NCBI GenBank assembly: GCA_030425395.1
Contig: JAUIAS010000001.1
Location: forward strand, 124,001-188,000
Length of the DNA: 64,000 nt
Direction of reading: 5' to 3'
Source of the DNA: Alphaproteobacteria bacterium
Lineage (GTDB): Bacteria; Pseudomonadota; Alphaproteobacteria; Rhodobacterales; Rhodobacteraceae
Shown: positions 1-8,244 of the stretch, piece by piece
Layout of the letters: each line of letters opens with the position of its first letter
Position numbering within the stretch: position 1 is the first letter of the stretch
Notes under the pieces: generated by a model
The model's database searches: none
What the model was told of the DNA's origin: nothing
What the model saw: only the letters and a program-made list of their open reading frames with translations
Program-made: the position numbers and the translations under genes

Positions 1-410
1 CCCTTACGCCCGTCCGCTGATACCATACGGTTCATCCGTCCCTCGCATTTGCGGCACCCGCAACCAAGCCACAGATCGTTGCCGCCACCGGTCATTACCA
101 CCCAATCCCAGTCACCCGGCCGAAACTGCGCCGAGATCCGCTTGCCCATCGCGCCCGAGATCGGCAACGCGTAGATCATGAACGCGCCAACGTTGGCGTG
201 GCTTCGCACTGGTTCCTTGAGAATCTGAGACAAAACCTGCGGTATCGACCGCCCGCCCAACCCGTTCCACGACATCAGGGAATCGCCGATGGCAAGAATC
301 TTGGCATCGTCTTTTTGCCTTTGCTGAACCACTTCCCCCTGGGCCATGGCGGGAGCCGCCACAAGCAATGACAGGACAAAGGCAACAAGAGCAAAAGGAG
401 TGCGCAGCAT
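1..410 (-). CDS. SGNH/GDSL-family hydrolase, secreted (3' end outside window)
   Basis: Reading inward from an ATG at 408-410, 136 codons are open up to the window edge, so the C-terminus is missing. Residues 1-24 form a signal peptide (charged start, hydrophobic run, AMAQ cleavage site). The SGNH block I is seen as ILAIGDSLMSWNG with nucleophile Ser44, and the block III-like TGGGNDLW at about 107-114. A CGCRKC cysteine cluster follows at about 117-122. The family comprises periplasmic esterases or lipases acting on small esters or acylated sugars; the substrate cannot be read here. The gene is divergent from pnp, which is unusual because rpsO often lies on this side of pnp. The assignment is good, the exact function unknown. 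Confidence 0.8.
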   Translation of the reverse strand, partial: MLRTPFALVAFVLSLLVAAPAMAQGEVVQQRQKDDAKILAIGDSLMSWNGLGGRSIPQVLSQILKEPVRSHANVGAFMIYALPISGAMGKRISAQFRPGDWDWVVMTGGGNDLWLGCGCRKCEGRMNRMVSADGRK

Positions 411-719
411 GGGATTGGTCTTTCCGGTTTGGCAATGTGCCGCAGCACCCATTTCGGACACCGGCGGATATGATCACCGATAATCTGACCGATTGTGCCG
501 CCGTGGTGAAGGCCCAAGTTTTGAACCCGGGTCGCGACGTATTTTCCGCCACAGAAGTCTTTTCTTTCAAAACTGTTTGAAAACATGTATGCGCGCGACA
601 TCTGAGACGTGACGCTTTGACCCCGGCGCATGGAATGATGAAGGGGTCGGCGGCAATGGGGCCGCCAGTCAAACGGGAGACCCGGAGGGCCGGGAGCGCT
701 CCCAAACAGGATACGCTAG
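411..719. promoter_or_regulatory. Divergent control region between SGNH hydrolase and pnp
   Basis: This 309-base gap has no convincing gene. It holds an 18-base inverted repeat at 565-582 (TTTCAAA, 4-base spacer, TTTGAAA) and a perfect 12-base palindrome GGGAGCGCTCCC at 692-703, just upstream of the pnp start. In enterobacteria the pnp leader forms a stem cut by RNase III and is the site of autoregulation; the palindrome here is too short to claim the same. No clear -35/-10 pair could be assigned. Confidence 0.4.
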
Positions 720-2873
720 ATGTTCAACGTTACGACGAAATCAATGCAGTGGGGCGAAGAAACGCTGACACTGGAAACGGGCAAGGTTGCCCGTCAGGCA
801 GATGGCTCGGTCATCGCCACTTTGGGCGAAACGTCGGTTCACGCCGCCGTCACTTTTGCCCGTTCGCAAAAACCCGGTCAGGATTTCTTTCCGCTGACCG
901 TTCATTATCAGGAAAAGTATTACGCCGCAGGCAAAGTGCCCGGTGGCTTTTTCAAGCGCGAAGCGCGCCCAACCGAAAAAGAAACGCTGACCGCGCGCCT
1001 GATCGACCGCCCGATTCGTCCGCTGTTCGTGCCGGGCTTCAAAAATGAAGTCTTGGTTATGTGCACCGTTCTGTCGCACGATCTGGTCAACGACCCCGAT
1101 ATGGTCGCGATGATTGCCGCCAGCGCAGCGCTGACCATTTCCGGCGCGCCCTTCATGGGCCCGATTGCGGGCTGTCGTGTGGGCCTTGTCGATGGCGACT
1201 ATGTTCTCAACCCAACAGTTGACGACATGCAGGACCTGCGCCTGAACCCCGAACAACGGCTTGACCTTGTTGTCGCGGGCACGCGTGACGCGGTCATGAT
1301 GGTCGAATCCGAAGCCTATGAGCTGACCGAAGAAGAAATGCTTGGCGCGGTGAACTTTGCCCACAAGCAGATCCAGCCCGTAATCGACCTCATCGTTTCC
1401 CTGGCAGAAGACGCCGCCAAGGAGCCGTTTGAATTCGAAGCCCCGGATTATTCCGAGCTGTACGAAGCCGTCAAAGCCGCAGGCGAAACTCAGATGCGCG
1501 CTGCGTTTGCAATCACGGACAAGCAGGAACGCACCTCTGCCGTTTCCGCAGCACGCGAAGCAATCAAGGCAACCCTGACAGAAGAGCAGCTTGCGGATTC
1601 GAACCTCGGCTCAGCTATGAAGAAGCTCGAAGCCGGTATCCTGCGCGGTGACGTGGTCAAAGGCGGCAAGCGAATTGATGGCCGTTCGACAACGGACATC
1701 CGCAGCATTCAATCAGAAACCAGCTTGCTGCCCCGGACGCATGGCTCTGCCCTGTTCACCCGCGGTGAAACACAGGCTCTGGCGGTAACGACCCTGGGCA
1801 CTGGCGATGACGAACAGTTCATCGACGCGCTGCACGGCAATTTCAAATCCAACTTCCTGCTGCACTATAACTTCCCTCCCTATTCGGTTGGCGAAGTTGG
1901 TCGCGTTGGCCCTCCGGGACGTCGTGAAGTCGGCCACGGCAAGCTGGCTTGGCGTGCGCTTCAGGCCGTTCTGCCCGCACCCACCGATTTCCCGTATACC
2001 ATCCGTGTGGTGTCCGAGATCACCGAATCCAACGGGTCATCCTCGATGGCATCTGTCTGTGGCGGGTCGCTGTCGATGATGGACGCGGGCGTGCCGCTCA
2101 AGGCACCGGTTGCCGGCGTTGCGATGGGCTTGATCCTCGAAGACGACGGATCCTATGCGATCCTGTCCGACATTCTGGGTGACGAAGATCATCTGGGCGA
2201 CATGGACTTCAAGGTTGCCGGGACAGAAAACGGCATCACGTCGCTCCAGATGGACATCAAGGTTGCGGGCATCACACCCGAAATCATGGAAAAGGCTTTG
2301 GCTCAGGCCAAGGACGGCCGGATGCACATCCTTGGTGAAATGTCCAAGGCGTTGACCTCGGCCAATGATTTCTCGATCCATGCACCGCGCATCGAAACGA
2401 TGAACATCCCCACTGACAAGATCCGCGAAGTGATCGGGTCCGGCGGCAAGGTCATCCGTGAGATCGTGGAAGTTTCGGGTGCCAAGGTCGACATCAACGA
2501 CGACGGTGTGATCAAGATCGCCAGCCCGAACGGCGAAGCCATCCAGAAGGCCTATGACATGATCTATTCGATCGTGGCAGAGCCGGAAGAAGGCAAGGTC
2601 TACAAAGGCAAGGTCGTCAAGATCGTTGATTTCGGTGCCTTCGTGAACTTCTTCGGCAAACGTGATGGCCTCGTTCACGTGTCCCAGATCGAAAACCGCC
2701 GCCTGAACCATCCTTCCGACGTTCTCAAGGAAGGTCAGGAAGTGTGGGTCAAGCTTCTGGGCTTTGACGATCGCGGCAAGGTTCGCCTGTCCATGAAGAT
2801 TGTGGATCAGGAAACCGGCGAAGAAATGCCGAAAGAAGAAAAGAAAAAGCGTGAGGACGGCGAAGGGGAATAA
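720..2873 (+). CDS. pnp: Polyribonucleotide nucleotidyltransferase (PNPase)
   Basis: The 717-residue protein has the normal family length and layout: first RNase PH domain at about 10-145, helical linker, second RNase PH domain from about 317, KH domain with the GSGG loop near 573, and S1 domain from about 624. The acidic motif [13 protein letters not shown] near 485 belongs to the second, catalytic core. It degrades RNA 3' to 5' with phosphate in the cytosol and joins RNase E in the degradosome. The C-terminus is a charged lysine/glutamate tail. The start has only a weak AGGA-like ribosome site. The gene is monocistronic and ends at a strong terminator. Confidence 0.98.
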   Translation: MFNVTTKSMQWGEETLTLETGKVARQADGSVIATLGETSVHAAVTFARSQKPGQDFFPLTVHYQEKYYAAGKVPGGFFKREARPTEKETLTARLIDRPIRPLFVPGFKNEVLVMCTVLSHDLVNDPDMVAMIAASAALTISGAPFMGPIAGCRVGLVDGDYVLNPTVDDMQDLRLNPEQRLDLVVAGTRDAVMMVESEAYELTEEEMLGAVNFAHKQIQPVIDLIVSLAEDAAKEPFEFEAPDYSELYEAVKAAGETQMRAAFAITDKQERTSAVSAAREAIKATLTEEQLADSNLGSAMKKLEAGILRGDVVKGGKRIDGRSTTDIRSIQSETSLLPRTHGSALFTRGETQALAVTTLGTGDDEQFIDALHGNFKSNFLLHYNFPPYSVGEVGRVGPPGRREVGHGKLAWRALQAVLPAPTDFPYTIRVVSEITESNGSSSMASVCGGSLSMMDAGVPLKAPVAGVAMGLILEDDGSYAILSDILGDEDHLGDMDFKVAGTENGITSLQMDIKVAGITPEIMEKALAQAKDGRMHILGEMSKALTSANDFSIHAPRIETMNIPTDKIREVIGSGGKVIREIVEVSGAKVDINDDGVIKIASPNGEAIQKAYDMIYSIVAEPEEGKVYKGKVVKIVDFGAFVNFFGKRDGLVHVSQIENRRLNHPSDVLKEGQEVWVKLLGFDDRGKVRLSMKIVDQETGEEMPKEEKKKREDGEGE

Positions 2874-2899
2874 CCTCCTCTCCTACCTACGTCATTGCA

Positions 2900-2929
2900 A
2901 AGGCCCCCGGTTTCGGGGGCCTTTTTTGT
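2900..2929 (+). terminator. Rho-independent terminator of pnp
   Basis: A stem of AAGGCCCCCG paired with CGGGGGCCTT around a short GTTT-type loop is followed directly by a run of T residues. It lies 26 bases after the pnp stop codon. Confidence 0.93.
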
Positions 2930-3105
2930 TCATTCGCCCACAATCTGGCGGGCTTCCTACTCTGCATCAAACCAGCAGCGAAAGGCTTGGATTTTTCCGT
3001 TCGCGGCGAGGTCCCACTATAGTCCGCAACGGCCTCGGGTGAATGCGAACTCCAGGCCACGGCATAGGCGTGCGAGTCGATTTCAGGATTTGGCTGTTCT
3101 GTCAC
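2930..3105 (-). pseudogene. Decayed SnoaL-like (NTF2 superfamily) protein gene
   Basis: From a GTG at 3103-3105, preceded by AAGG, the minus strand encodes VTEQPNPEIDSHAYAVAW then SSHSPEAVADY, which reads like the N-terminus of SnoaL-like polyketide cyclase-fold proteins. The next sensible stretch is in another frame: WDLAANGKIQAFRCWFDAE from 3016, like the C-terminus of the same family, then an in-frame TAG at 2957-2959, then EARQIVGE and TGA at 2930-2932. The middle 60-70 codons are absent. I infer an internal deletion plus frameshift and a point nonsense mutation. The relic ends exactly at the pnp terminator. The family call rests on pattern memory, not a search. Confidence 0.5.
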
Positions 3106-3237
3106 ATCATTATTCCTTATCTCGGTTTGAATTGTACCCCATGACCGCCCCAAATTCCCCAATTCGTCATTCCCGGTGACGGAAAAACGATTGTTGAAGC
3201 GCTGGCATGGGGCAGGCGGGCAGAGTATTGCTGCCCC

Positions 3238-3951
3238 ATGAATATGTTGATCCTGCATTTGCCCAGAGATAGCCGCCGCGCGCCCAACGTGGCGCGCCTA
3301 TGCGAGATGTTCCCACAGGCCCACGTTATTGATGCAGTGCGGGGTGCGGATGTCATTGCACGCGGCGCGGCGCAGATCGCCCATGGCAATCTGCATCGGC
3401 CTCATTACCCGTTTGAAATCGGCGGCGGTGAACTTGGGTGTTTTCTCAGCCATCGCGCAGCTTGGCAGCGGATCATCGACGAAGGCTGGGATCATGCGCT
3501 GATTGTCGAAGACGACATGGAACCCGTTGCGGAACTGTGGCCTGAGCTAGAGGCGTTGCTGGCCCGTCATCCTCTGGCCGACATGTATGTCCGCCTGCCA
3601 GCCAAGGCCCGCGAAACAGGGCGCACGATTGACGGCGAAGAGCGGGCGGCGCTGATCCTGCCGCGTCGTATCGGGCTGCAAACCGTGGCGCAGGTGGTGG
3701 GCCGTAACGCGGCCCAGCGACTTCTGGACACCAGCGCGACCATCGACCGGCCCGTGGATACCTTTTTGCAGATGCACTGGATCACTGGACAACCTGTTCA
3801 TGCGATCCTGCCTTGCCCGGTGCGCGAACTGACCGGCGAACTGGGTGGTTCGACCATCCAAAAGAAAACCCGCGCCAACGGAAAGCTGACGCGGGAGATC
3901 AAAAGGGCGCTGTATCGTGCACGGGTCGCGATGCGCCCGCAGCGCGTTTAG
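3238..3951 (+). CDS. Glycosyltransferase family 25 protein
   Basis: The 237-residue protein shows the GT25 hallmarks: a short start strand MLILHLPR, the block GELGCFLSH at 64-72, and ALIVEDD with the acidic EDD at 91-93, which fits the nucleotide-sugar/metal site. GT25 enzymes add galactose or related sugars to lipooligosaccharide at the inner membrane; the acceptor here is unknown. An in-frame ATG at 3244 is an alternative start. The gene stands alone, and its TAG stop overlaps the TAA stop of the convergent peroxiredoxin gene. Confidence 0.85.
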   Translation: MNMLILHLPRDSRRAPNVARLCEMFPQAHVIDAVRGADVIARGAAQIAHGNLHRPHYPFEIGGGELGCFLSHRAAWQRIIDEGWDHALIVEDDMEPVAELWPELEALLARHPLADMYVRLPAKARETGRTIDGEERAALILPRRIGLQTVAQVVGRNAAQRLLDTSATIDRPVDTFLQMHWITGQPVHAILPCPVRELTGELGGSTIQKKTRANGKLTREIKRALYRARVAMRPQRV

Positions 3952-4601
3952 GCCGGGTTCTTGGCAAACCGCAGATAGGGCAATTTCTTGTCCAGAGCGC
4001 CGTATTTTTCCTCGGCCGCGGCATCGTCAAGCGACAGAGCCACGATGACATCCTGTCCTGTTTCCCAATTGGCTGGCGTGGCCAATGGCTGGCCAAAGGT
4101 GCGCTGCAATCCATCCAGTGCACGGAGGACTTCGGCAAAGTTTCGTCCAACGGACATCGGATAGGTCATGATCAGCTGAACCTTCTTGTCCGGGCTGATG
4201 ATGAACACAGAACGCACCGTCGCGCTGTCAGCTGGCGTGCGTCCATCCGGCAAATAGGCATCCGCAGGCAGCATTCCGAACGCCTTGGACACTTCCAGAC
4301 CTTCATCCGCCACAATCGGGAAGCCCGCTTCGGTTTTGGCAACAGCTTCGATATCGCCTTTCCACTTCTTGTGATCTTCGACGCCATCGACCGAAACACC
4401 CATCACTTTTGTTCCGCGCTTGGCCCATTCATCAGCCAACTGCGCGACCGCGCCGAACTCGGTGGTGCAAACCGGGGTGAAATCCTTTGGGTGAGAAAAC
4501 AAGATGGCCCAGCTATCGCCAATCCAATCATGCAGAGCATACGTGCCCTGATCCGTCGTGACCGTCAGATTGGGGACTGTATCATTGATGCGCAAACTCA
4601 T
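3948..4601 (-). CDS. 1-Cys peroxiredoxin (Prx6/AhpC-TSA family)
   Basis: The 217-residue cytosolic peroxidase reduces H2O2 or organic hydroperoxides. The active-site motif is HPKDFTPVCTTEF with peroxidatic Cys45. No second cysteine exists in the protein, which marks the 1-Cys class, and the long C-terminal domain after about residue 165 fits Prx6. The start is fixed by AAGGAG seven bases upstream; a longer in-frame upstream extension has no ribosome site and no family similarity. The upstream gap of 167 bases is shared with the divergent aldehyde dehydrogenase. The reductant (glutathione, thioredoxin or other) cannot be read from sequence. Confidence 0.92.
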   Translation of the reverse strand: MSLRINDTVPNLTVTTDQGTYALHDWIGDSWAILFSHPKDFTPVCTTEFGAVAQLADEWAKRGTKVMGVSVDGVEDHKKWKGDIEAVAKTEAGFPIVADEGLEVSKAFGMLPADAYLPDGRTPADSATVRSVFIISPDKKVQLIMTYPMSVGRNFAEVLRALDGLQRTFGQPLATPANWETGQDVIVALSLDDAAAEEKYGALDKKLPYLRFAKNPA

Positions 4602-4723
4602 GGCATTCTCCTTTTCCGAATTTGATTGCTCCGTACATGGGCGAACACCTAATCCCTTCCCCGTCAACTTACATCCCCTCTCTTGCACCTGTCTTGGCCT
4701 AGTGACACAGTGGCGCACAATTG

Positions 4724-4739
4724 CCGACCCATCGGTCGG
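4724..4739. promoter_or_regulatory. Inverted repeat, possible operator upstream of aldehyde dehydrogenase
   Basis: CCGACC and GGTCGG form perfect 6-base arms around a 4-base spacer, 30 bases upstream of the aldehyde dehydrogenase start. GACCGACC-type dyads are typical of TetR-like operators. It differs from the dyad at the tetR gene at 7501-8118, so that protein need not bind here. Confidence 0.4.
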
Positions 4740-4768
4740 TTAATCTTTGGGAATGCGGGAGGTCCAGA

Positions 4769-6205
4769 ATGATCGAGAGACGCGAATTCTATATCAACGG
4801 GGAATGGGTGGCACCGTCCGAGACAAACGATTGCCATGTTATTGACCCCTCAACAGAAGAACCCTGTGCCGTTGTATCGCTTGGCGCCCAGGCGGACACA
4901 GATGCCGCAGTTGCGGCCGCCAAGGCGGCATTGCCCGGATGGATGGCGACGCCGCCGGCAGAGCGTATCGCCTTGGTCGAAAAGCTGGTCGAAGCCTTCA
5001 GCGAAAGGGCCGAGGACATCGCGCAGGCGGCCTCAATGGAAATGGGCGCGCCCATCGATATGGCGCGGCAGCAACAAGTTCCAGCAGGTGGGTATCATCT
5101 CAAGAATTTCATTCGTGCCGCCAAGGCTTTTGAGTTCGACAAACCACTGAGCGACCGCGCGCCCAATGACCGGATCATCTATGAGGCCGTTGGTGTTGCG
5201 GCTTTGATCACGCCATGGAACTGGCCGTTGAACCAGATCACACTCAAGGTCGGTGCGGCAGCGATTGCCGGATGCACCATGGTTCTCAAACCTTCTGAAC
5301 AAAGCCCGCTCAACGCGATGATCTTTGCCGAATGCATGGATGCAGCAGGCTTTCCCAAAGGTGTTTTCAACCTTGTGAACGGCGATGGTGCCGGTGTTGG
5401 CAGCCAACTGTCCGCACATCCCGACGTGGATATGGTCAGCTTTACCGGCTCGACACGTGCAGGCACCGCGATATCCAAGAACGCGGCTGATACGCTCAAG
5501 AAGGTCCATCTGGAACTTGGCGGCAAAGGGGCGAACCTCATCTTTGCCGATGCAGATGACAAGGCCGTCAAGCGCGGCGTTCTGCACATGATGAACAATA
5601 CCGGTCAGTCCTGCAACGCGCCCTCGCGGATGATCGTGCAGGCCGAGATTTATGACCAAGCGGTAGAAATTGCGCGGGAGACCGCAGAAAAGGTGACAGT
5701 GGGCAGCGCCCACGACGAAGGCCGCCACGTGGGTCCTGTCGTCAATGAACTTCAGTGGAACAAGATTCAGGGCCTCATCCAGAAGGGCATCGACGAAGGC
5801 GCGCGCCTTGTCACCGGTGGTCCGGGTCGCCCCGAGGGCTTTAACAAAGGGTTCTTTGTCCGCCCCACCGTATTTGCCGATGTGACCAACGATATGACAA
5901 TCGGTCACGAGGAAATCTTTGGACCGGTGCTGTCGATCATGAAGTTCGAGACCGAAGAAGAAGCTGTCGCGATGGCCAATGATACCGTTTACGGTTTGAC
6001 CAATTACGTCCAGACACAAGATGGCGAGCGGGCCAACCGTATGGCGCGTCTGCTGCGGTCCGGCATGGTTGAAATGAACGGACAAAGCCGCAGCGCAGGT
6101 TCGCCCTTTGGCGGCATGAAGCAATCCGGCAATGGTCGCGAGGGCGGCATTTATGGTCTTGAGGATTTCCTTGAGGTCAAGGCAGTGTCCGGCTGGACCG
6201 CCTGA
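4769..6205 (+). CDS. NAD(P)-dependent aldehyde dehydrogenase
   Basis: This 478-residue ALDH-superfamily enzyme oxidises an aldehyde to its acid in the cytosol. The catalytic pair is present: Glu249 in HLELGGKGANL and Cys282 in NTGQSCNAPSR. The TPWNWPLNQ strand at about 149-157 lies in the cofactor-binding fold. The start follows GGGAGG with good spacing; upstream in-frame codons have no ribosome site. The gene lies next to the formaldehyde dehydrogenase gene but has its own terminator between, so the two may be separately expressed. The natural substrate is unknown; a short aliphatic aldehyde is a guess from the context. Confidence 0.92.
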   Translation: MIERREFYINGEWVAPSETNDCHVIDPSTEEPCAVVSLGAQADTDAAVAAAKAALPGWMATPPAERIALVEKLVEAFSERAEDIAQAASMEMGAPIDMARQQQVPAGGYHLKNFIRAAKAFEFDKPLSDRAPNDRIIYEAVGVAALITPWNWPLNQITLKVGAAAIAGCTMVLKPSEQSPLNAMIFAECMDAAGFPKGVFNLVNGDGAGVGSQLSAHPDVDMVSFTGSTRAGTAISKNAADTLKKVHLELGGKGANLIFADADDKAVKRGVLHMMNNTGQSCNAPSRMIVQAEIYDQAVEIARETAEKVTVGSAHDEGRHVGPVVNELQWNKIQGLIQKGIDEGARLVTGGPGRPEGFNKGFFVRPTVFADVTNDMTIGHEEIFGPVLSIMKFETEEEAVAMANDTVYGLTNYVQTQDGERANRMARLLRSGMVEMNGQSRSAGSPFGGMKQSGNGREGGIYGLEDFLEVKAVSGWTA

Positions 6206-6233
6206 TCGCGAGCTAGCCGCGCGAAACAATCCT

Positions 6234-6262
6234 AGCCGCGCCCGACTGGGCGCGGCTTTTTT
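6234..6262 (+). terminator. Rho-independent terminator after aldehyde dehydrogenase
   Basis: Perfect 10-base arms AGCCGCGCCC and GGGCGCGGCT around a 4-base loop are followed by a T run. This separates the aldehyde dehydrogenase transcript from adhI. Confidence 0.93.
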
Positions 6263-6346
6263 GTCGCCCAAGCGTCGCACGCGGACTTGCTTTGACCGGT
6301 CGCTTGGATCACGCTGGAAGAAGTTGTTTTGCAGGAGGAAAAGAGA

Positions 6347-7459
6347 ATGCGCACACGTGCGGCGGTTGCGATTCAGGCGGGAAAACCGCTTGAGATCATG
6401 GATGTGAACCTGGACGGACCCCGGGCCGGAGAGGTTCTTGTTGAAATCAAGGCCACGGGCATTTGCCATACGGATGAATTCACCCTTTCCGGTGCCGATC
6501 CCGAAGGCCTGTTTCCCGCGATTCTCGGCCACGAAGGCGCAGGCGTGGTTTTGGAAGTCGGCCCCGGTGTCACCAGCCTCAAACCCGGCGACCACGTGAT
6601 ACCGCTTTATACCCCCGAATGCCGCGAGTGCGAGTATTGCCTCAATCCCAAGACCAACCTCTGTCAGGCGATCCGCACAACGCAGGGCCAGGGCTTGATG
6701 CCGGATGGATCATCGCGGTTCACGACCCTCGATGGTGATCCGATCCTGCATTACATGGGCTGCTCTACCTTCTCCAACCATACCGTTTTGCCGGAAATCG
6801 CACTGGCAAAGATCCACCCGGACGCCCCCTTCGACAAGGTGTGCTATATCGGTTGCGGTGTCACCACGGGCATCGGTGCGGTGATCAATACAGCCAAGGT
6901 GGAAATCGGCAGCCGGGCAATTGTGTTCGGACTGGGCGGGATCGGTTTGAACGTCATTCAGGGTCTGCGACTGGCCGGGGCCGATCAGATTGTCGGTGTC
7001 GACCTCAACCCCGACAAAAAGCCGATGGCAGAGCGGTTTGGCATGACCGATTTCGTCAATCCCGCAGAAGTAGATGGCGATCTCGTGGCCTATCTGGTCA
7101 ACCTGACCAAGGGCGGCGCGGACTATACCTTTGATGCCACGGGCAATGTTCAGGTGATGCGCACAGCTTTGGAATCCGCTCACAAGGGGTGGGGTGAATC
7201 GATCATCATCGGCGTGGCCCCCGCAGGGGCTGAGATCGCCACCCGCCCGTTCCAGCTTGTCACCGGGCGCAGTTGGCGCGGGACGGCCTTTGGCGGCGCA
7301 CGCGGACGCACAGACGTGCCGAAAATTGTTGAATGGTACATGGATGGCAAGATCGAGATCGACCCGATGATCACCCATACAATGCCGCTGGATGACATCA
7401 ACAAGGGGTTTGATCTGATGCACGCAGGCGAATCCATCCGCTCGGTCGTGCTCTACTGA
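6347..7459 (+). CDS. adhI: S-(hydroxymethyl)glutathione dehydrogenase / class III alcohol dehydrogenase
   Basis: The 370-residue zinc enzyme oxidises S-hydroxymethylglutathione, the spontaneous adduct of formaldehyde and glutathione, to S-formylglutathione with NAD; class III enzymes also reduce S-nitrosoglutathione. Catalytic zinc ligand Cys40 lies in TGICHTD and His62 in GHEGAG. Structural zinc is held by Cys92, 95, 98 and 106. The Rossmann motif [13 protein letters not shown] is at about 195-207. AGGAGG precedes the chosen ATG. The next enzyme of the pathway, fghA, lies 2.8 kb downstream beyond tetR, mbfA and an AEC gene. Confidence 0.96.
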   Translation: MRTRAAVAIQAGKPLEIMDVNLDGPRAGEVLVEIKATGICHTDEFTLSGADPEGLFPAILGHEGAGVVLEVGPGVTSLKPGDHVIPLYTPECRECEYCLNPKTNLCQAIRTTQGQGLMPDGSSRFTTLDGDPILHYMGCSTFSNHTVLPEIALAKIHPDAPFDKVCYIGCGVTTGIGAVINTAKVEIGSRAIVFGLGGIGLNVIQGLRLAGADQIVGVDLNPDKKPMAERFGMTDFVNPAEVDGDLVAYLVNLTKGGADYTFDATGNVQVMRTALESAHKGWGESIIIGVAPAGAEIATRPFQLVTGRSWRGTAFGGARGRTDVPKIVEWYMDGKIEIDPMITHTMPLDDINKGFDLMHAGESIRSVVLY

Positions 7460-7468
7460 ACGATCAAT

Positions 7469-7493
7469 TCCGGGGGCTTCGGCCCCCGGATTT
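7469..7493. terminator. Hairpin between convergent adhI and tetR
   Basis: TCCGGGGGC and GCCCCCGGA pair perfectly around a TTCG loop. The T-rich tail is short (ATTTCG), so termination may be moderate. It sits between two convergent stop codons and may serve both. Confidence 0.75.
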
Positions 7494-7500
7494 CGTCCGA

Positions 7501-8118
7501 TCAGGCCCCATAGCGGGCCATGAACGTCTCAACCGCACCATTGATCACACGGGAAATGTCCGCTTCGGAAAACGCCGTATCAATGTTGAACACGATACGC
7601 AGGAAAAGGTCGGCCTTACACAGTTCGGCAAACTGATCAGCAGCAAGATCAAGATCATCAATGCGCAGTTGTCCTCTGTCTGCTGCATTGGAAAGATACG
7701 CCTTGAGCCGCGCGCGCACAGTCATTGGACCGCTTTCGTAAAAGCGCCGCCCCAGATCCGGGAAACGATCGGATTCGGCCACACAAATCCGGAAAACCTT
7801 TTGCCCGAAATCCGAAAGGATGAACCCTGTCAGCCGCCGTGCCGCGATGCGCAGCGCGTCTTCGGGCCTCAGATCGGAATTGATCATCTGTTCGGCTTCC
7901 TGCGCCTGACGTTCACATTCCTGCCTTACGACTTCGACAAACAACATCTTCTTGTCGGGGAAATAGCTATAGAGCGTCGCCTTGGAAACATTGGCCACCC
8001 GCGCGATATGATCCACGCTGGCACCTTCGAAACCGTCCGCCATGAACACCTGCCGAGCCCCATCGAGAACCTGATCGAATTTCCGGCCCGTCTTGATTCC
8101 GTCTGCGCTGCCGTCCAT
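7501..8118 (-). CDS. TetR/AcrR-family transcriptional regulator
   Basis: The 205-residue protein has an N-terminal helix-turn-helix (GFEGASVDHIARVANVSK then ATLYSYF at about 30-55) followed by a helical ligand-binding domain. The chosen start MDGSADG is preceded by GAGGGA; a longer frame to 8220 would run through the dyad at 8152-8167 and is rejected. The gene is divergent from mbfA with the dyad between them, so I infer that it represses itself and possibly mbfA. No ligand can be predicted. Its convergent neighbour adhI is a less likely target. Confidence 0.9.
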   Translation of the reverse strand: MDGSADGIKTGRKFDQVLDGARQVFMADGFEGASVDHIARVANVSKATLYSYFPDKKMLFVEVVRQECERQAQEAEQMINSDLRPEDALRIAARRLTGFILSDFGQKVFRICVAESDRFPDLGRRFYESGPMTVRARLKAYLSNAADRGQLRIDDLDLAADQFAELCKADLFLRIVFNIDTAFSEADISRVINGAVETFMARYGA

Positions 8119-8151
8119 TTCAATTCCCTCGCCTGCGACCTTGTGAACATA

Positions 8152-8167
8152 TGAACTGTTCAGTTCA
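8152..8167. promoter_or_regulatory. Likely TetR operator between tetR and mbfA
   Basis: TGAACTG and CAGTTCA form perfect 7-base arms around a TT spacer. The site is 34 bases upstream of the tetR start and 78 bases upstream of mbfA. This size and form is typical of autoregulatory TetR operators. Confidence 0.65.
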
Positions 8168-8244
8168 GTGTGAACCCCGCTTGGCTGGCAACCCGCTGGT
8201 ATTCGGTATATTCTGAGCATGCTTCAAAAAGCGAAAGGTGCGTT

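Noticed and set aside
5033-6595. 520-codon open frame antisense to the aldehyde dehydrogenase and adhI
   Set aside because: It mirrors two well-recognised enzymes, has no family resemblance or ribosome site, and is explained by high-GC third positions.
8168-8244. Irr-type iron control element before mbfA
   Set aside because: No TTTAGAA-type inverted repeat is present; only imperfect direct repeats (GGTATTC, GGTATATTC).
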